A stretch of DNA of 64,000 bases, from contig OZ245874.1 in NCBI GenBank assembly GCA_965229335.1, positions 6,572,001 through 6,636,000 of the forward strand, given 5' to 3'. Positions 26,367-34,268 of the stretch are shown here, in pieces (the stretch's first letter is position 1; each line of letters opens with the position of its first letter). This stretch comes from JAFKFH01 sp017307375. GTDB lineage: Bacteria > Pseudomonadota > Alphaproteobacteria > Ferrovibrionales > Ferrovibrionaceae. The notes beneath the pieces were generated by a model. The model was not told the origin of the DNA and ran no database searches. It was given only the letters and a program-made list of their open reading frames with translations. The translations under genes and the position numbers were made by a program.

Positions 26367-27276
26367 CGATGAACTGCTCCATCCGCCGGCGCAGCGCCGC
26401 GTCGGGCATGCGGCCCTGGGCGGCCTTGAGGTTGTCGTCGACATAGCGGGCCTGGGCCATGCCCGGCACCGCGCAGGTCACGGCGTCATGGGAGACGATG
26501 TATTTGAGGAACACCTGGGCCCAGGTCGTGCAGTCGATCTCGGCCGCCCAGTCGGGCAGCGGCCTGCCCTCGGTCGCCTTGAACAGCCGGCCCCGGCCGA
26601 ACGGCAGGTTGACGAACACCGCCATGCCGCGATCCCGGGCCAGCGGGATGATGCGGTCGGCCGAGCCGCGATCGTCCAGCGCATAGTCGATCTGGATCGA
26701 ATCGAGCGGTTCGGCCCGCATCATCGCCTCGAAATCCTGGTACTGGCGATCGAACGAGGTGGTCGCGCCGACATAGCGGATGCGGCCGGCGGCCTTCAGG
26801 TCGCGCAGGGTGGCGAGCTGGTTTGCCGTGTCGCGCAGGTTGTGGACCGCGATCAGGTCGATCCGGTCGGTCTGCAGGTTGCGGAAGGCCTGCTCGATCT
26901 GGGCGCGGCCGGCTTCCTTCGAATCGGCGCCGACCTTGGTCGCCAGGAACAGCCGGGGTCGCAGCCCGAGGTCGGCGACCAGCCGCCCCATGATCGCCTC
27001 GGCATTGCCATAGGACGGGGCGGTGTCGATCACCGTGCCGCCCAAGGCGCTGAACCGCGCGAAGGTCTCGCGCAACGGCGCCATGTCGGCGTCGGTGCGG
27101 GCTTCCTCATAGCGGCGGGCGGTGCCGAGGCCGATGACCGGGATCCGCTCGCCGCTCGACGGAATCGGCTTGGTGATCAGGGCCGGACCCTGGGCCAGCG
27201 CCGAACCACCCGGCACCTGGCCGCCCAGCGCCAGGGCCGCGCCACCAGCCAGCAGGCCACGTCGGGTAATCTGCAT
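26356..27276 (-). CDS. Tat-exported aldo/keto reductase
   Basis: 306 residues. A twin-arginine signal (MQITRRGLLAGGAALALGG) precedes an AKR barrel: IPVIGLGTARRYEEA, GGTVIDTAPSYGNAEAIMG (catalytic Asp/Tyr), FLATKVGADSKE (Lys) and DLIAVHNLRD (His). AKRs use NADP(H) in the cytoplasm, so export of a folded one is unusual and implies cofactor loading before translocation. First gene of a two-gene unit with the nucleotide-transporter-like protein; a near-perfect Pho box lies 27 bases upstream. Confidence 0.85.
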   Translation of the reverse strand: MQITRRGLLAGGAALALGGQVPGGSALAQGPALITKPIPSSGERIPVIGLGTARRYEEARTDADMAPLRETFARFSALGGTVIDTAPSYGNAEAIMGRLVADLGLRPRLFLATKVGADSKEAGRAQIEQAFRNLQTDRIDLIAVHNLRDTANQLATLRDLKAAGRIRYVGATTSFDRQYQDFEAMMRAEPLDSIQIDYALDDRGSADRIIPLARDRGMAVFVNLPFGRGRLFKATEGRPLPDWAAEIDCTTWAQVFLKYIVSHDAVTCAVPGMAQARYVDDNLKAAQGRMPDAALRRRMEQFIDAL

Positions 27277-27303
27277 GACATCCTCCCGTTGCGAAGGATT
27301 ATC

Positions 27304-27321
27304 ATGACATTTTTATGACAG
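27304..27321 (-). promoter_or_regulatory. Pho box upstream of the aldo/keto reductase gene
   Basis: On the minus strand the sequence reads CTGTCAT AAAA ATGTCAT, matching 17 of 18 positions of the PhoB site consensus CTGTCATAWAWCTGTCAY. It sits in the AT-rich gap between ptsP (divided by a GCCGTCCGGACGGC palindrome at 27330-27343) and the AKR start at 27276. The short distance to the ATG implies a very short leader, or that the start is slightly further in; PhoB binding is inferred. Confidence 0.7.
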
Positions 27322-27366
27322 TCGACAATGCCGTCCGGACGGCGAAACGGCCTGACGTTTGCGTGA

Positions 27367-29634
27367 TCAGGCGCCGACGCTGATGCCGTGGCTGGCCGCC
27401 CAGTCGAGCAGGCGGTCGCGGATCGAATGTTCGTGGCTGTCGAGGATCTCGGCCATGAAGCGCTGGATCTGGCCGGCATCGAGGCTGCGCAGCATTTCCT
27501 TGACCGGCCCGACCGAACCGGCCTGCATCGAGAAGCCGTCGAGGCCGATGCCGATCAGCGCCATCGCCTCGAGCGGCTTGCCGCCCATCTCGCCGCACAG
27601 CGTCACCGGTCGGCCGGCGGCGCGGCACTGGTCGACGACGTCCTTGAGAAACTTGAGGAACCCCGGCGCCAGGCGATCGTAGCGGTCCATCACCTTGGGA
27701 TTGCCGCGATCGACGGCGAACAAGAACTGCATCAGGTCGTTCGACCCGATCGAGATGAAGTCGACGCGCGGCAGCAGCGCGCCGAGCTGATAGGCCAGGG
27801 CCGGCACTTCGAGCATGGTGCCGACGCGCAGTTCGGAAGGCACTTCGCGGTTGTGCTTTCTGACCCAGGCCACCTCGGAATCGAGCATCGCGCGGGCGCG
27901 GATGAATTCCTCGACCTCCGACACCATCGGAAACATGATGTCGAGCCGGCGGCCGGCACCCGCGATCAGCAGCGCGCGCAGCTGGCTGCGCAGCAGCACC
28001 GGGCGGTCGAGGCCCATCCGGATCGCCCGCCAGCCCAGCGCCGGATTTTCCTCCTCCGGGTGCGGCATGTAGGGCAGCCGCTTGTCGCCGCCGATGTCGA
28101 GCGTGCGGAAGACGACCGGCCGCCCCTTGGCACTGTCGAGGATCGAGGCGTAGATGCCGGCCTGGGCATCGATGCGCGGCAGCGACGAGCGCACCATGAA
28201 ATGCAGCTCGGTACGATAGAGACCGATGCCGTCGGCACCGGTCTCGTCGAGATGGTCGAGATCGGCCAGCAGGCCGGCATTCATGTAGAGCCGGATCTTG
28301 CGGCCGTCGCGGGTGACGGCCGGATCATCCTTCTGGCTGGCATATTTGGCGAGGCGGGCGGCGCGCACCGCCATGTTCTGGCGGAAGGCGGCCTGCACAT
28401 CCTCGCGCGGGCGAATGAACAGTTGACCGCGATCGGCATCGACGATGACCTGGTCGCCCAGCTCGACCGCCGCGATCGCCCCTTCGGCCGAGCCGACGAC
28501 CGGCAGGTTCAGGGCGCGGGCGACGATGGCCACATGGCTCATCGTCGACCCTTCCTCGAGCACCAGGGCCTGCAGCCGCGCGCGATCGTAGTCGAGTAGC
28601 TCGGCCGGCCCCATCGAGCGGGCGAACAGCACCGCGTTGTCGGGCATCTTGCGCACATGCTCGTTCGGGTCGCGCCCCGAAAGATGCAGCAGCAGGCGGT
28701 TCGCCAGGTCCTCCAGATCGGCCAGCCGCTCCCGGATATAGGGGTCGGTGATCTGGTTCATGCGGTTGCGCATGTCGGTCTGGACGCGCTGGACCGCCGC
28801 CTCGGCGGTCAGGCCGCTTTCGACGGCCTCGTGCAGCTTGGCGTTCCAGCCCTTGTCGTAGGCGAACATCTTGTAGGTTTCGAGGATGTCGCGGCTTTCG
28901 CCGGTGATGCCGTCGCCGTCGAGCATCAGGTCGATCGAATCGCGCATCGACAGGATCGCGCGCTCGAGCCGTTCCAACTCGTGGCCGGTATCCTCGGCCA
29001 CGGTGCGCGTCACCTCGATACGCGGCTCGTGCAGATGGGCGGTGCCGATCGCCAGCCCTTCCGACAGCGCCCGGCCCTCGATCCGGGTCGGCAGCAGGCT
29101 GGAGCGGCGGACGCGGGCGAGGTCCTCGGGCGCCAGGATGCCGGACTGGCTGACCAGTTCGGCCAGCACCATGGCGATGGTCTCGAGGACCTCGACCTCT
29201 TCCTCGGCATATTGGCGGCGGGTGCGGTTCTGCACGACCAGCACGCCGATCGACTTGCCGGCGCGCAGGATCGGCACGCCGAGCAGCGAATGGTAGATCT
29301 CTTCGCCGGTTTCGGGGCGATAGGCGAAATGAGGATGCGACTGGGCATCGGCCAGCGCCAGCGGCCGGGAATTCATCGCGATGTCGCCGACCAGACCCTC
29401 GCCGACATTGAGGCGGGTGCGATGGACGGCCGAGGGATTCAGGCCCTCGGTCGCGTAGAGCTCGAGGATCTCGCCCGGCCGCATCAGATAGACCGAGCAC
29501 ACCTCCGACACCATGTTGGAGGCGATGACGCGCACGACCTCGTGCAGCCGGTCGTCCGGGCTGCCGGGGCCGGCGAGAAGTTCGCGTAGACGCTTGAGAA
29601 GGAGACGCGGCCCCGCCGCCGCCGGCCGTTTCAT
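27367..29634 (-). CDS. ptsP: Phosphoenolpyruvate-protein phosphotransferase PtsP (nitrogen PTS enzyme I)
   Basis: 755 residues: a GAF sensor domain (about 15-165, with VGEGLVGDIAMNSRPLAL and SLLGVPILRAGKSIGVLVVQ) fused to enzyme I. The phosphorylated histidine is in EEGSTMSHVAIVARALNLP (about H367), and the PEP-binding domain shows DGIGLYRTE, GWRAIRMGLDRP and GSNDLMQF. It starts the PTS-Ntr phosphorelay to NPr and EIIA-Ntr, linking carbon and nitrogen status. Downstream of lysC on the same strand, an order common in alphaproteobacteria. Confidence 0.94.
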   Translation of the reverse strand: MKRPAAAGPRLLLKRLRELLAGPGSPDDRLHEVVRVIASNMVSEVCSVYLMRPGEILELYATEGLNPSAVHRTRLNVGEGLVGDIAMNSRPLALADAQSHPHFAYRPETGEEIYHSLLGVPILRAGKSIGVLVVQNRTRRQYAEEEVEVLETIAMVLAELVSQSGILAPEDLARVRRSSLLPTRIEGRALSEGLAIGTAHLHEPRIEVTRTVAEDTGHELERLERAILSMRDSIDLMLDGDGITGESRDILETYKMFAYDKGWNAKLHEAVESGLTAEAAVQRVQTDMRNRMNQITDPYIRERLADLEDLANRLLLHLSGRDPNEHVRKMPDNAVLFARSMGPAELLDYDRARLQALVLEEGSTMSHVAIVARALNLPVVGSAEGAIAAVELGDQVIVDADRGQLFIRPREDVQAAFRQNMAVRAARLAKYASQKDDPAVTRDGRKIRLYMNAGLLADLDHLDETGADGIGLYRTELHFMVRSSLPRIDAQAGIYASILDSAKGRPVVFRTLDIGGDKRLPYMPHPEEENPALGWRAIRMGLDRPVLLRSQLRALLIAGAGRRLDIMFPMVSEVEEFIRARAMLDSEVAWVRKHNREVPSELRVGTMLEVPALAYQLGALLPRVDFISIGSNDLMQFLFAVDRGNPKVMDRYDRLAPGFLKFLKDVVDQCRAAGRPVTLCGEMGGKPLEAMALIGIGLDGFSMQAGSVGPVKEMLRSLDAGQIQRFMAEILDSHEHSIRDRLLDWAASHGISVGA

Positions 29635-29685
29635 GGCGCGGCCGGCGCCGTCAGGGCCGAGGCTGTGGCCCGGCTATGTGGCCGC

Positions 29686-30912
29686 TCAGGCGGCATCCAG
29701 CCCGAAGGCGGTGTGCAGGCTGCGCACCGCCAGCTCGGTATATTCCGCCGCGATCAGCACCGAGACCTTGATCTCGGAGGTGGTGATCACCTGGATGTTG
29801 ATGCCCTTCTCGGCCAGCGCCTTGAACATCGTGCGCGCGATGCCCGAATGGCTGCGCATGCCGACGCCCACGACCGAGACCTTGACCACGTTCTTGTCGA
29901 GGACGAGGTTGGCGTAGGAGACGGTTTCGCGGGCGGCCTCGATCGTCTGCTTGGCGCGCTCGGCATCGGCGCGGCCGACGGTGAAGGTCAGGTCGGTCAG
30001 CTTGCCGTCTTCCGAGACGTTCTGGACGATCATGTCGACATTGATGCCGGCATCGGCCAGCGGCCCGAAGATCGACGCGGCGATGCCCGGGCGGTCCGGC
30101 ACGTGCAGCAGCGCGATCTTGGCTTCATCGGTCGAATAGGTCACGCCGCTGACGATTTGCTGTTCCACGATCTCTTCCTCATCAACAACCAGCGTGCCGG
30201 GCTTGTCCTCGAAGCTCGACAGCACCTGTACGCGAACACGGTGATTCATCGCCATCTCGACCGAGCGGGTCTGCAGGACCTTTGCGCCCAGCGATGCCAG
30301 TTCCAGCATTTCCTCGTAGGTGATCCTATCGAGTTTGCGGGCAGCCGTCACGATGCGCGGATCGGCCGTATAGACCCCGTCCACATCGGTATAGATGTCG
30401 CAGCGATCGGCCTTGAGGGCGGCGGCCAGCGCCACGGCCGACGTGTCCGAGCCGCCGCGGCCGAGCGTCGTGACCCGCGGCTGATTGCCGCCGGTGACGC
30501 CCTGGAAACCCGCCACGACCGGGACGATGCCGGCCGAGAATTCGGCCTCGATCATCTCGGCGTCGATCGATTCGATACGGGCCGAGCCATGCATGTCGTT
30601 GGTGCGAATCGGGATCTGCCAGCCGGTCCAGGAGCGTGACTTGACCCCGAGCTGCTGCAGCGCGAGGGCGACCAGGCCGATGGTGACCTGCTCGCCGGTC
30701 GCGACGATCTGGTCGTATTCCTTCTGGTCGTAGACCGGCGCGATCTGGCGGACATAGTCGACGAGCTTGTTGGTCTCGCCCGACATGGCGGACACGACGA
30801 CCGCAACCTGGTTGCCGGCATCGACCTCGCGTTTGATCTTGGTGGCGACGTTCTTGATCCGATCGATCGTGCCGACCGACGTCCCGCCGAACTTCAACAC
30901 CAGACGCGCCAT
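29686..30912 (-). CDS. lysC: Aspartate kinase
   Basis: 408 residues from ATG 30912 (MARLVLKFGGTSVGTIDRIK); upstream in-frame codons give no family match. Kinase core: KFGGTS, VVSAMSGETNKL, GFQGVTGGNQPRVTTLGRGGSDTSA, DIYTDVDGVYTADPR. Two ACT domains follow from about residue 260 (QQIVSGVTYSTDEAKIALLHVPDR and later VVGVGMRSHSGIA), giving feedback control by lysine and/or threonine. It catalyses the first step of lysine, threonine and methionine synthesis. Divergent from ubiG and upstream of ptsP. Confidence 0.95.
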   Translation of the reverse strand: MARLVLKFGGTSVGTIDRIKNVATKIKREVDAGNQVAVVVSAMSGETNKLVDYVRQIAPVYDQKEYDQIVATGEQVTIGLVALALQQLGVKSRSWTGWQIPIRTNDMHGSARIESIDAEMIEAEFSAGIVPVVAGFQGVTGGNQPRVTTLGRGGSDTSAVALAAALKADRCDIYTDVDGVYTADPRIVTAARKLDRITYEEMLELASLGAKVLQTRSVEMAMNHRVRVQVLSSFEDKPGTLVVDEEEIVEQQIVSGVTYSTDEAKIALLHVPDRPGIAASIFGPLADAGINVDMIVQNVSEDGKLTDLTFTVGRADAERAKQTIEAARETVSYANLVLDKNVVKVSVVGVGMRSHSGIARTMFKALAEKGINIQVITTSEIKVSVLIAAEYTELAVRSLHTAFGLDAA

Positions 30913-31090
30913 AGTCCCGTTCCCTGCCAAGACGTGCCGCCACGCGGCACCAAACAATCATAGGCCTCAGGCGACGCGGGGAGCCCGGCCGCACCCCAGA
31001 TGGATCCAGCCCAGTCCCTTCTTTGCCTGAAGCCTTGTCGGAAAGAAGCGCGCTATACATACTCCGCGCCAGCCACTTTGGGAAGTCGCC

Positions 31091-31843
31091 ATGCTCGTCT
31101 CCGCCACCGGCCCGACCGTCGACCAGGACGAGGTTGCCCGCTTTGCCGCCCTCGCCCAGAAGTGGTGGGATACCAAGGGCGAATTCGCGCCGCTTCACGC
31201 GCTGAACCCGGTGCGGCTGGGGTTCATCCGCGATCGCCTCTGCGCCCGCCACGGCCGCGACCCGGGCGCCCAGCGGCCGCTGGAGGGATTGCGGCTGATC
31301 GACGTGGGCTGCGGCGGCGGCCTGCTGGCCGAGCCGCTGGCCCGGATGGGCGCCGAGATGGTCGCCATCGACGCCGCCGCCGAAAACATCGGCACCGCCC
31401 GCGCCCATGCCGAGCAGACGGGTGTCGCCGTCGACTACCGCTGCGTCACGGCAGAAGCGGTCGCCGCGGCCGGGGAACGCTTCGACGGCGTCGTGGCGAT
31501 GGAGATCGTCGAGCATGTCGCCGATGTCGACGCCTTCATGGCCGCGCTGGCCGACCTCGCCCGGCCCGGGGCGCCTGTCTTCATGGCCACGCTGAACCGC
31601 ACGCTGAAGGCCCGGGCCCTGGCGGTCTTCCTGGCCGAACGGGTGCTGCGCTGGCTGCCGCCGGGCACGCATGACTGGCGCAAGTTCCTCAAGCCGCACG
31701 AACTGGCACGCGCCATGCGCCATGCCGGGCTCATTCCACGCGCGCTGGTCGGGGTCACCTACAACCCGCTCGGCAATTCCTGGCGGGTCAGCCGCGATAC
31801 CGACATCAACTACATGATGATGGCCGAAAAGCCCGGCGAATGA
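31091..31843 (+). CDS. ubiG: UbiG, ubiquinone O-methyltransferase
   Basis: 250 residues. UbiG-type start (DEVARFAALAQKWWDTKGEF then PLHALNPVRLGFI), SAM motif DVGCGGGLLAEPLARMGAEM, and the family end region GTHDWRKFLKPHELARAM and YNPL with SWRVSRDTDINYMM. It performs both O-methylations in ubiquinone synthesis. The sequence TATACA at 31054-31059 could be its -10 box, without a convincing -35. Overlaps the next gene by ATGA. Confidence 0.94.
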   Translation: MLVSATGPTVDQDEVARFAALAQKWWDTKGEFAPLHALNPVRLGFIRDRLCARHGRDPGAQRPLEGLRLIDVGCGGGLLAEPLARMGAEMVAIDAAAENIGTARAHAEQTGVAVDYRCVTAEAVAAAGERFDGVVAMEIVEHVADVDAFMAALADLARPGAPVFMATLNRTLKARALAVFLAERVLRWLPPGTHDWRKFLKPHELARAMRHAGLIPRALVGVTYNPLGNSWRVSRDTDINYMMMAEKPGE

Positions 31844-32805
31844 CCGGCGATCCGGCGCCGCGGCTGGCCCGCAGCCGGCGGATCGCCGTGGGGCTTGCCA
31901 CCGGATTCGTTCTGGCCTTCGTCATCGGCGCCGCGCTCACGGGCCGTCTCGATCGCGTCGCCGCCGAGGTTCTGGCCTTGCCGCCGGCCCTGGTACTCGT
32001 CCTTGCCGCAACCTCGCTGGCCAATTTCGCCCTGCGAGCCCGGCGCTGGCAGATCGCCCAGGCACGGCTCGGCCTCGACCTGCCCTATCCCCGCACCCTG
32101 CTGTATTTCATGGCCGGCTACGCGCTGCTCCTCACCCCGGGGCGGATCGGCGAGGCGGTGCGGCTGTGGCTGCTGCGCCGGGGGCACGGCGCACGCTACG
32201 AACACAGCTTCGCGCTGCTGGCCCTCGACCGGCTGTCAGACGGGCTGGTCTTCGTCCTGTTCATCCTGGCGGGCCTCGCCTCGTTTCCCGGCTTCGCCGG
32301 CCTGGCGGCAGGCATTGCGACCCTGCTCGGGCTCGCGCTGTGGCTGTTCTTCCGGCCGGCGCCGCTGCTCGCTTTCGTCGGCTGGGGCTATCGGCGGCTC
32401 GGGCGCTGGCCGCGCGGCTTCGCGCGCCTGCGTGTCGCGTTGCGCCAGGGCGGGCGGATCGTCACGCCGGCCCTGGCTGCGGCAATGCTTGTCCTGTCGC
32501 TCGCCGCCTGGACGATCCTGGCCGGCGGCCTTGCCCTGTTGCTGCGCGAACTGGGAACCACGGCCACCCTGATCGACGCCATGTTCATCCTCGGCGCGGC
32601 CTCGGCCGCCGGTGCGCTGATCGTGGTGCCCGGCGGCCTCGGCGGTACCGAGGGGGCGATGCTGGCGCTGATCGCGGGCCTAGGCGCCAGCCCCGAAGCG
32701 GCGATCGCCGCGACCCTGGTGTTCCGCGCCCTGACCCTCTGGCTGTCGGTCGCGATCGGCTTTCCCACACTGGCTGCCGCAATCCGGCTCACGGGCCGGC
32801 CGTGA
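31840..32805 (+). CDS. Lysylphosphatidylglycerol-synthase-TM-like (UPF0104) membrane protein
   Basis: 321 residues with about 8 helices. Typical family features are ALLLTPGRIGEAVRLWLLRR, a stretch LLALDRLSDGLVFVLFI, and the late GALIVVPGGLGGTEGAMLAL. These proteins share the flippase-like membrane part of MprF/AglD but lack the synthase domain; function is unproven. It overlaps ubiG at its start (ATGA) and the GNAT gene at its end (GTGA). Confidence 0.85.
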   Translation: MTGDPAPRLARSRRIAVGLATGFVLAFVIGAALTGRLDRVAAEVLALPPALVLVLAATSLANFALRARRWQIAQARLGLDLPYPRTLLYFMAGYALLLTPGRIGEAVRLWLLRRGHGARYEHSFALLALDRLSDGLVFVLFILAGLASFPGFAGLAAGIATLLGLALWLFFRPAPLLAFVGWGYRRLGRWPRGFARLRVALRQGGRIVTPALAAAMLVLSLAAWTILAGGLALLLRELGTTATLIDAMFILGAASAAGALIVVPGGLGGTEGAMLALIAGLGASPEAAIAATLVFRALTLWLSVAIGFPTLAAAIRLTGRP

Positions 32806-33287
32806 CCGGCATCCGCGAAGCGATCCCTGAAGACGCCCGGGCGATCGCGGCCGTGCACGTCGCGGCGCATCGCCAGACCTATGCCCGCTATTTCGGGACA
32901 AGCTATGCCGCGCCGGACCTCGGCGCCCGGCAGGACCTGTGGGGTCGGGCCCTCCGCGGCCCGGGCCGGGCATTCGTCGCAGTCGAAGATGGAGAGATCG
33001 TCGGATTCGGCCACCACCTCGGCGCGGAGATCACGACCCTCTACCTGCTGGCGGCCTGGCAGCGGCGCGGCATCGGCCAAAGGTTGCTGCAGCATTTGGC
33101 CGCGTCGATCGCCGCCGCGGGTTTCGCCGATGCGCGGCTCGCGGTTCTGGCCAGAAACGAACCGGCCATCGCCTTCTACGAGGCCTGGGGCGCACGACGC
33201 ATCGGCGTCGCGACGGATCCCGGGAGCGGCGAGGAAGATATCCTGTTCACCGTGAATACCGCAGCGTGCCTCGGGCGTCGTCGGTGA
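32802..33287 (+). CDS. GNAT-family N-acetyltransferase
   Basis: 161 residues from GTG 32802 (overlapping the previous TGA). Motif A is LYLLAAWQRRGIGQRLLQHL (acetyl-CoA pyrophosphate loop Q-x-x-G-x-G), and the C-terminal LAVLARNEPAIAFYEAWGAR is typical. Acceptor substrate unknown. The start rests on the GTGA overlap, a pattern repeated at several gene borders in this window. Confidence 0.85.
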   Translation: MTGIREAIPEDARAIAAVHVAAHRQTYARYFGTSYAAPDLGARQDLWGRALRGPGRAFVAVEDGEIVGFGHHLGAEITTLYLLAAWQRRGIGQRLLQHLAASIAAAGFADARLAVLARNEPAIAFYEAWGARRIGVATDPGSGEEDILFTVNTAACLGRRR

Positions 33288-33331
33288 CGGCGGCTTCCTG
33301 TCAAAAGGATAAGCCGGCGTGGTATCCTGTT

Positions 33332-33362
33332 ATTGGTGACCGTCAAATCTTTGCGCACCAAT
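33332..33362 (+). promoter_or_regulatory. Inverted repeat in the AT-rich control region before the RsbQ-like gene
   Basis: ATTGGTG (33332-33338) and CACCAAT (33356-33362), perfect 7-base arms 17 bases apart, in a 173-base gap that is clearly richer in A+T than the surrounding genes. It could be an operator for an unknown regulator or a transcript hairpin. No convincing -10/-35 pair was found near it. Confidence 0.35.
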
Positions 33363-33460
33363 GGACAGATCAAAATTCTTCCGGTATCGCGATTGTAAGG
33401 CCGGCCAAGAATTCTTGACGCTTGATCAGTTGATCGATCCGCCATGCAGAATGGAGCGGT

Positions 33461-34264
33461 TTGTTGGCAAGTAAATTTGAAACCCTGCATGGGCGGATAA
33501 CCGGCAACGGCACGCGGACCGTCGTGCTGTCCCACGGCTTCGGCACCGACCAGTCCGCCTGGGACGCCCTGCGCCCGGCGCTGGACGCGCATTTCCGGGT
33601 GGTTTCCTACAATCTCGCCGGCGCCGGGCCGAACGGCGAGGCGAGTTATGATCCCAGGCGTCATTCGTCGCTCTACGGCTTCGCCGACGATCTGGTCGCG
33701 ATCCTCGACGAACTCGGCATCGACAGCTGCATCTATATCGGCCATTCGGTCAGCGGCATGATCGGTGCCGCCGCGGCGGCTGTCCGACCCGAGCCGTTTC
33801 GCCGGCTGATCCTGATCGGCGCCTCGCCGCGCTACCTCGACGAGCCGGGCTACGAAGGCGGGTTCACGCGCGAGGGCCTCGAGGCCCTGCACGCCGGGAT
33901 GGCGGCGAATTTCCAGGCCTGGGGCGCCGGCTTCGCCCCGGCCGTGGTCGGTGTGCCGGGCCACAAGGCCGTCGACGAATTCTGCCGGACGCTGTTCCAG
34001 ATGCGGCCGGACATCGCCCTGGCGATCTCGCGCACCATCTTCCAGTCGGACATGCGCGAGATCGCGACCCGGCTGGAACGGCCGACGCATATCGTGCAGG
34101 CCAGCCGCGACGTCGCCGTGCCGATGTTCGTGGCGCAATGGCTGCACCGCCATATCGACGGCTCGACCCTCGATGCGATCGAGGCGGAGGGCCACTTGCC
34201 GCACATGACCGCGCCGGACGAGGTGCTGCGTGTCATCGAGCGGCGGCTGGACCTGGCAGCCTGA
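33461..34264 (+). CDS. RsbQ-type alpha/beta hydrolase
   Basis: 267 residues from TTG 33461 (or 33464), with GGAG at 33453-33456; no in-frame ATG exists near. RsbQ of Bacillus is 269 residues with triad S96-D219-H247; here the equivalents are S96 in GHSVSGMIG, D217 in QASRDVAVP and H245 in AEGHLPHMTAP. The start TVVLSHGFGTDQSAWDALRP also matches RsbQ/KAI2-type hydrolases. In Bacillus, RsbQ produces or delivers a hydrophobic ligand to the PAS domain of RsbP. Here the partner is the PAS-GGDEF gene 4 bases downstream. Confidence 0.88.
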   Translation: MLASKFETLHGRITGNGTRTVVLSHGFGTDQSAWDALRPALDAHFRVVSYNLAGAGPNGEASYDPRRHSSLYGFADDLVAILDELGIDSCIYIGHSVSGMIGAAAAAVRPEPFRRLILIGASPRYLDEPGYEGGFTREGLEALHAGMAANFQAWGAGFAPAVVGVPGHKAVDEFCRTLFQMRPDIALAISRTIFQSDMREIATRLERPTHIVQASRDVAVPMFVAQWLHRHIDGSTLDAIEAEGHLPHMTAPDEVLRVIERRLDLAA

Positions 34265-34268
34265 CGCC

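Noticed and set aside
33444..33500. Possible 18-codon leader peptide from ATG 33444 before the RsbQ-like gene
   Set aside because: It overlaps the true start in another frame, has no ribosome site of its own and no attenuator structure follows.
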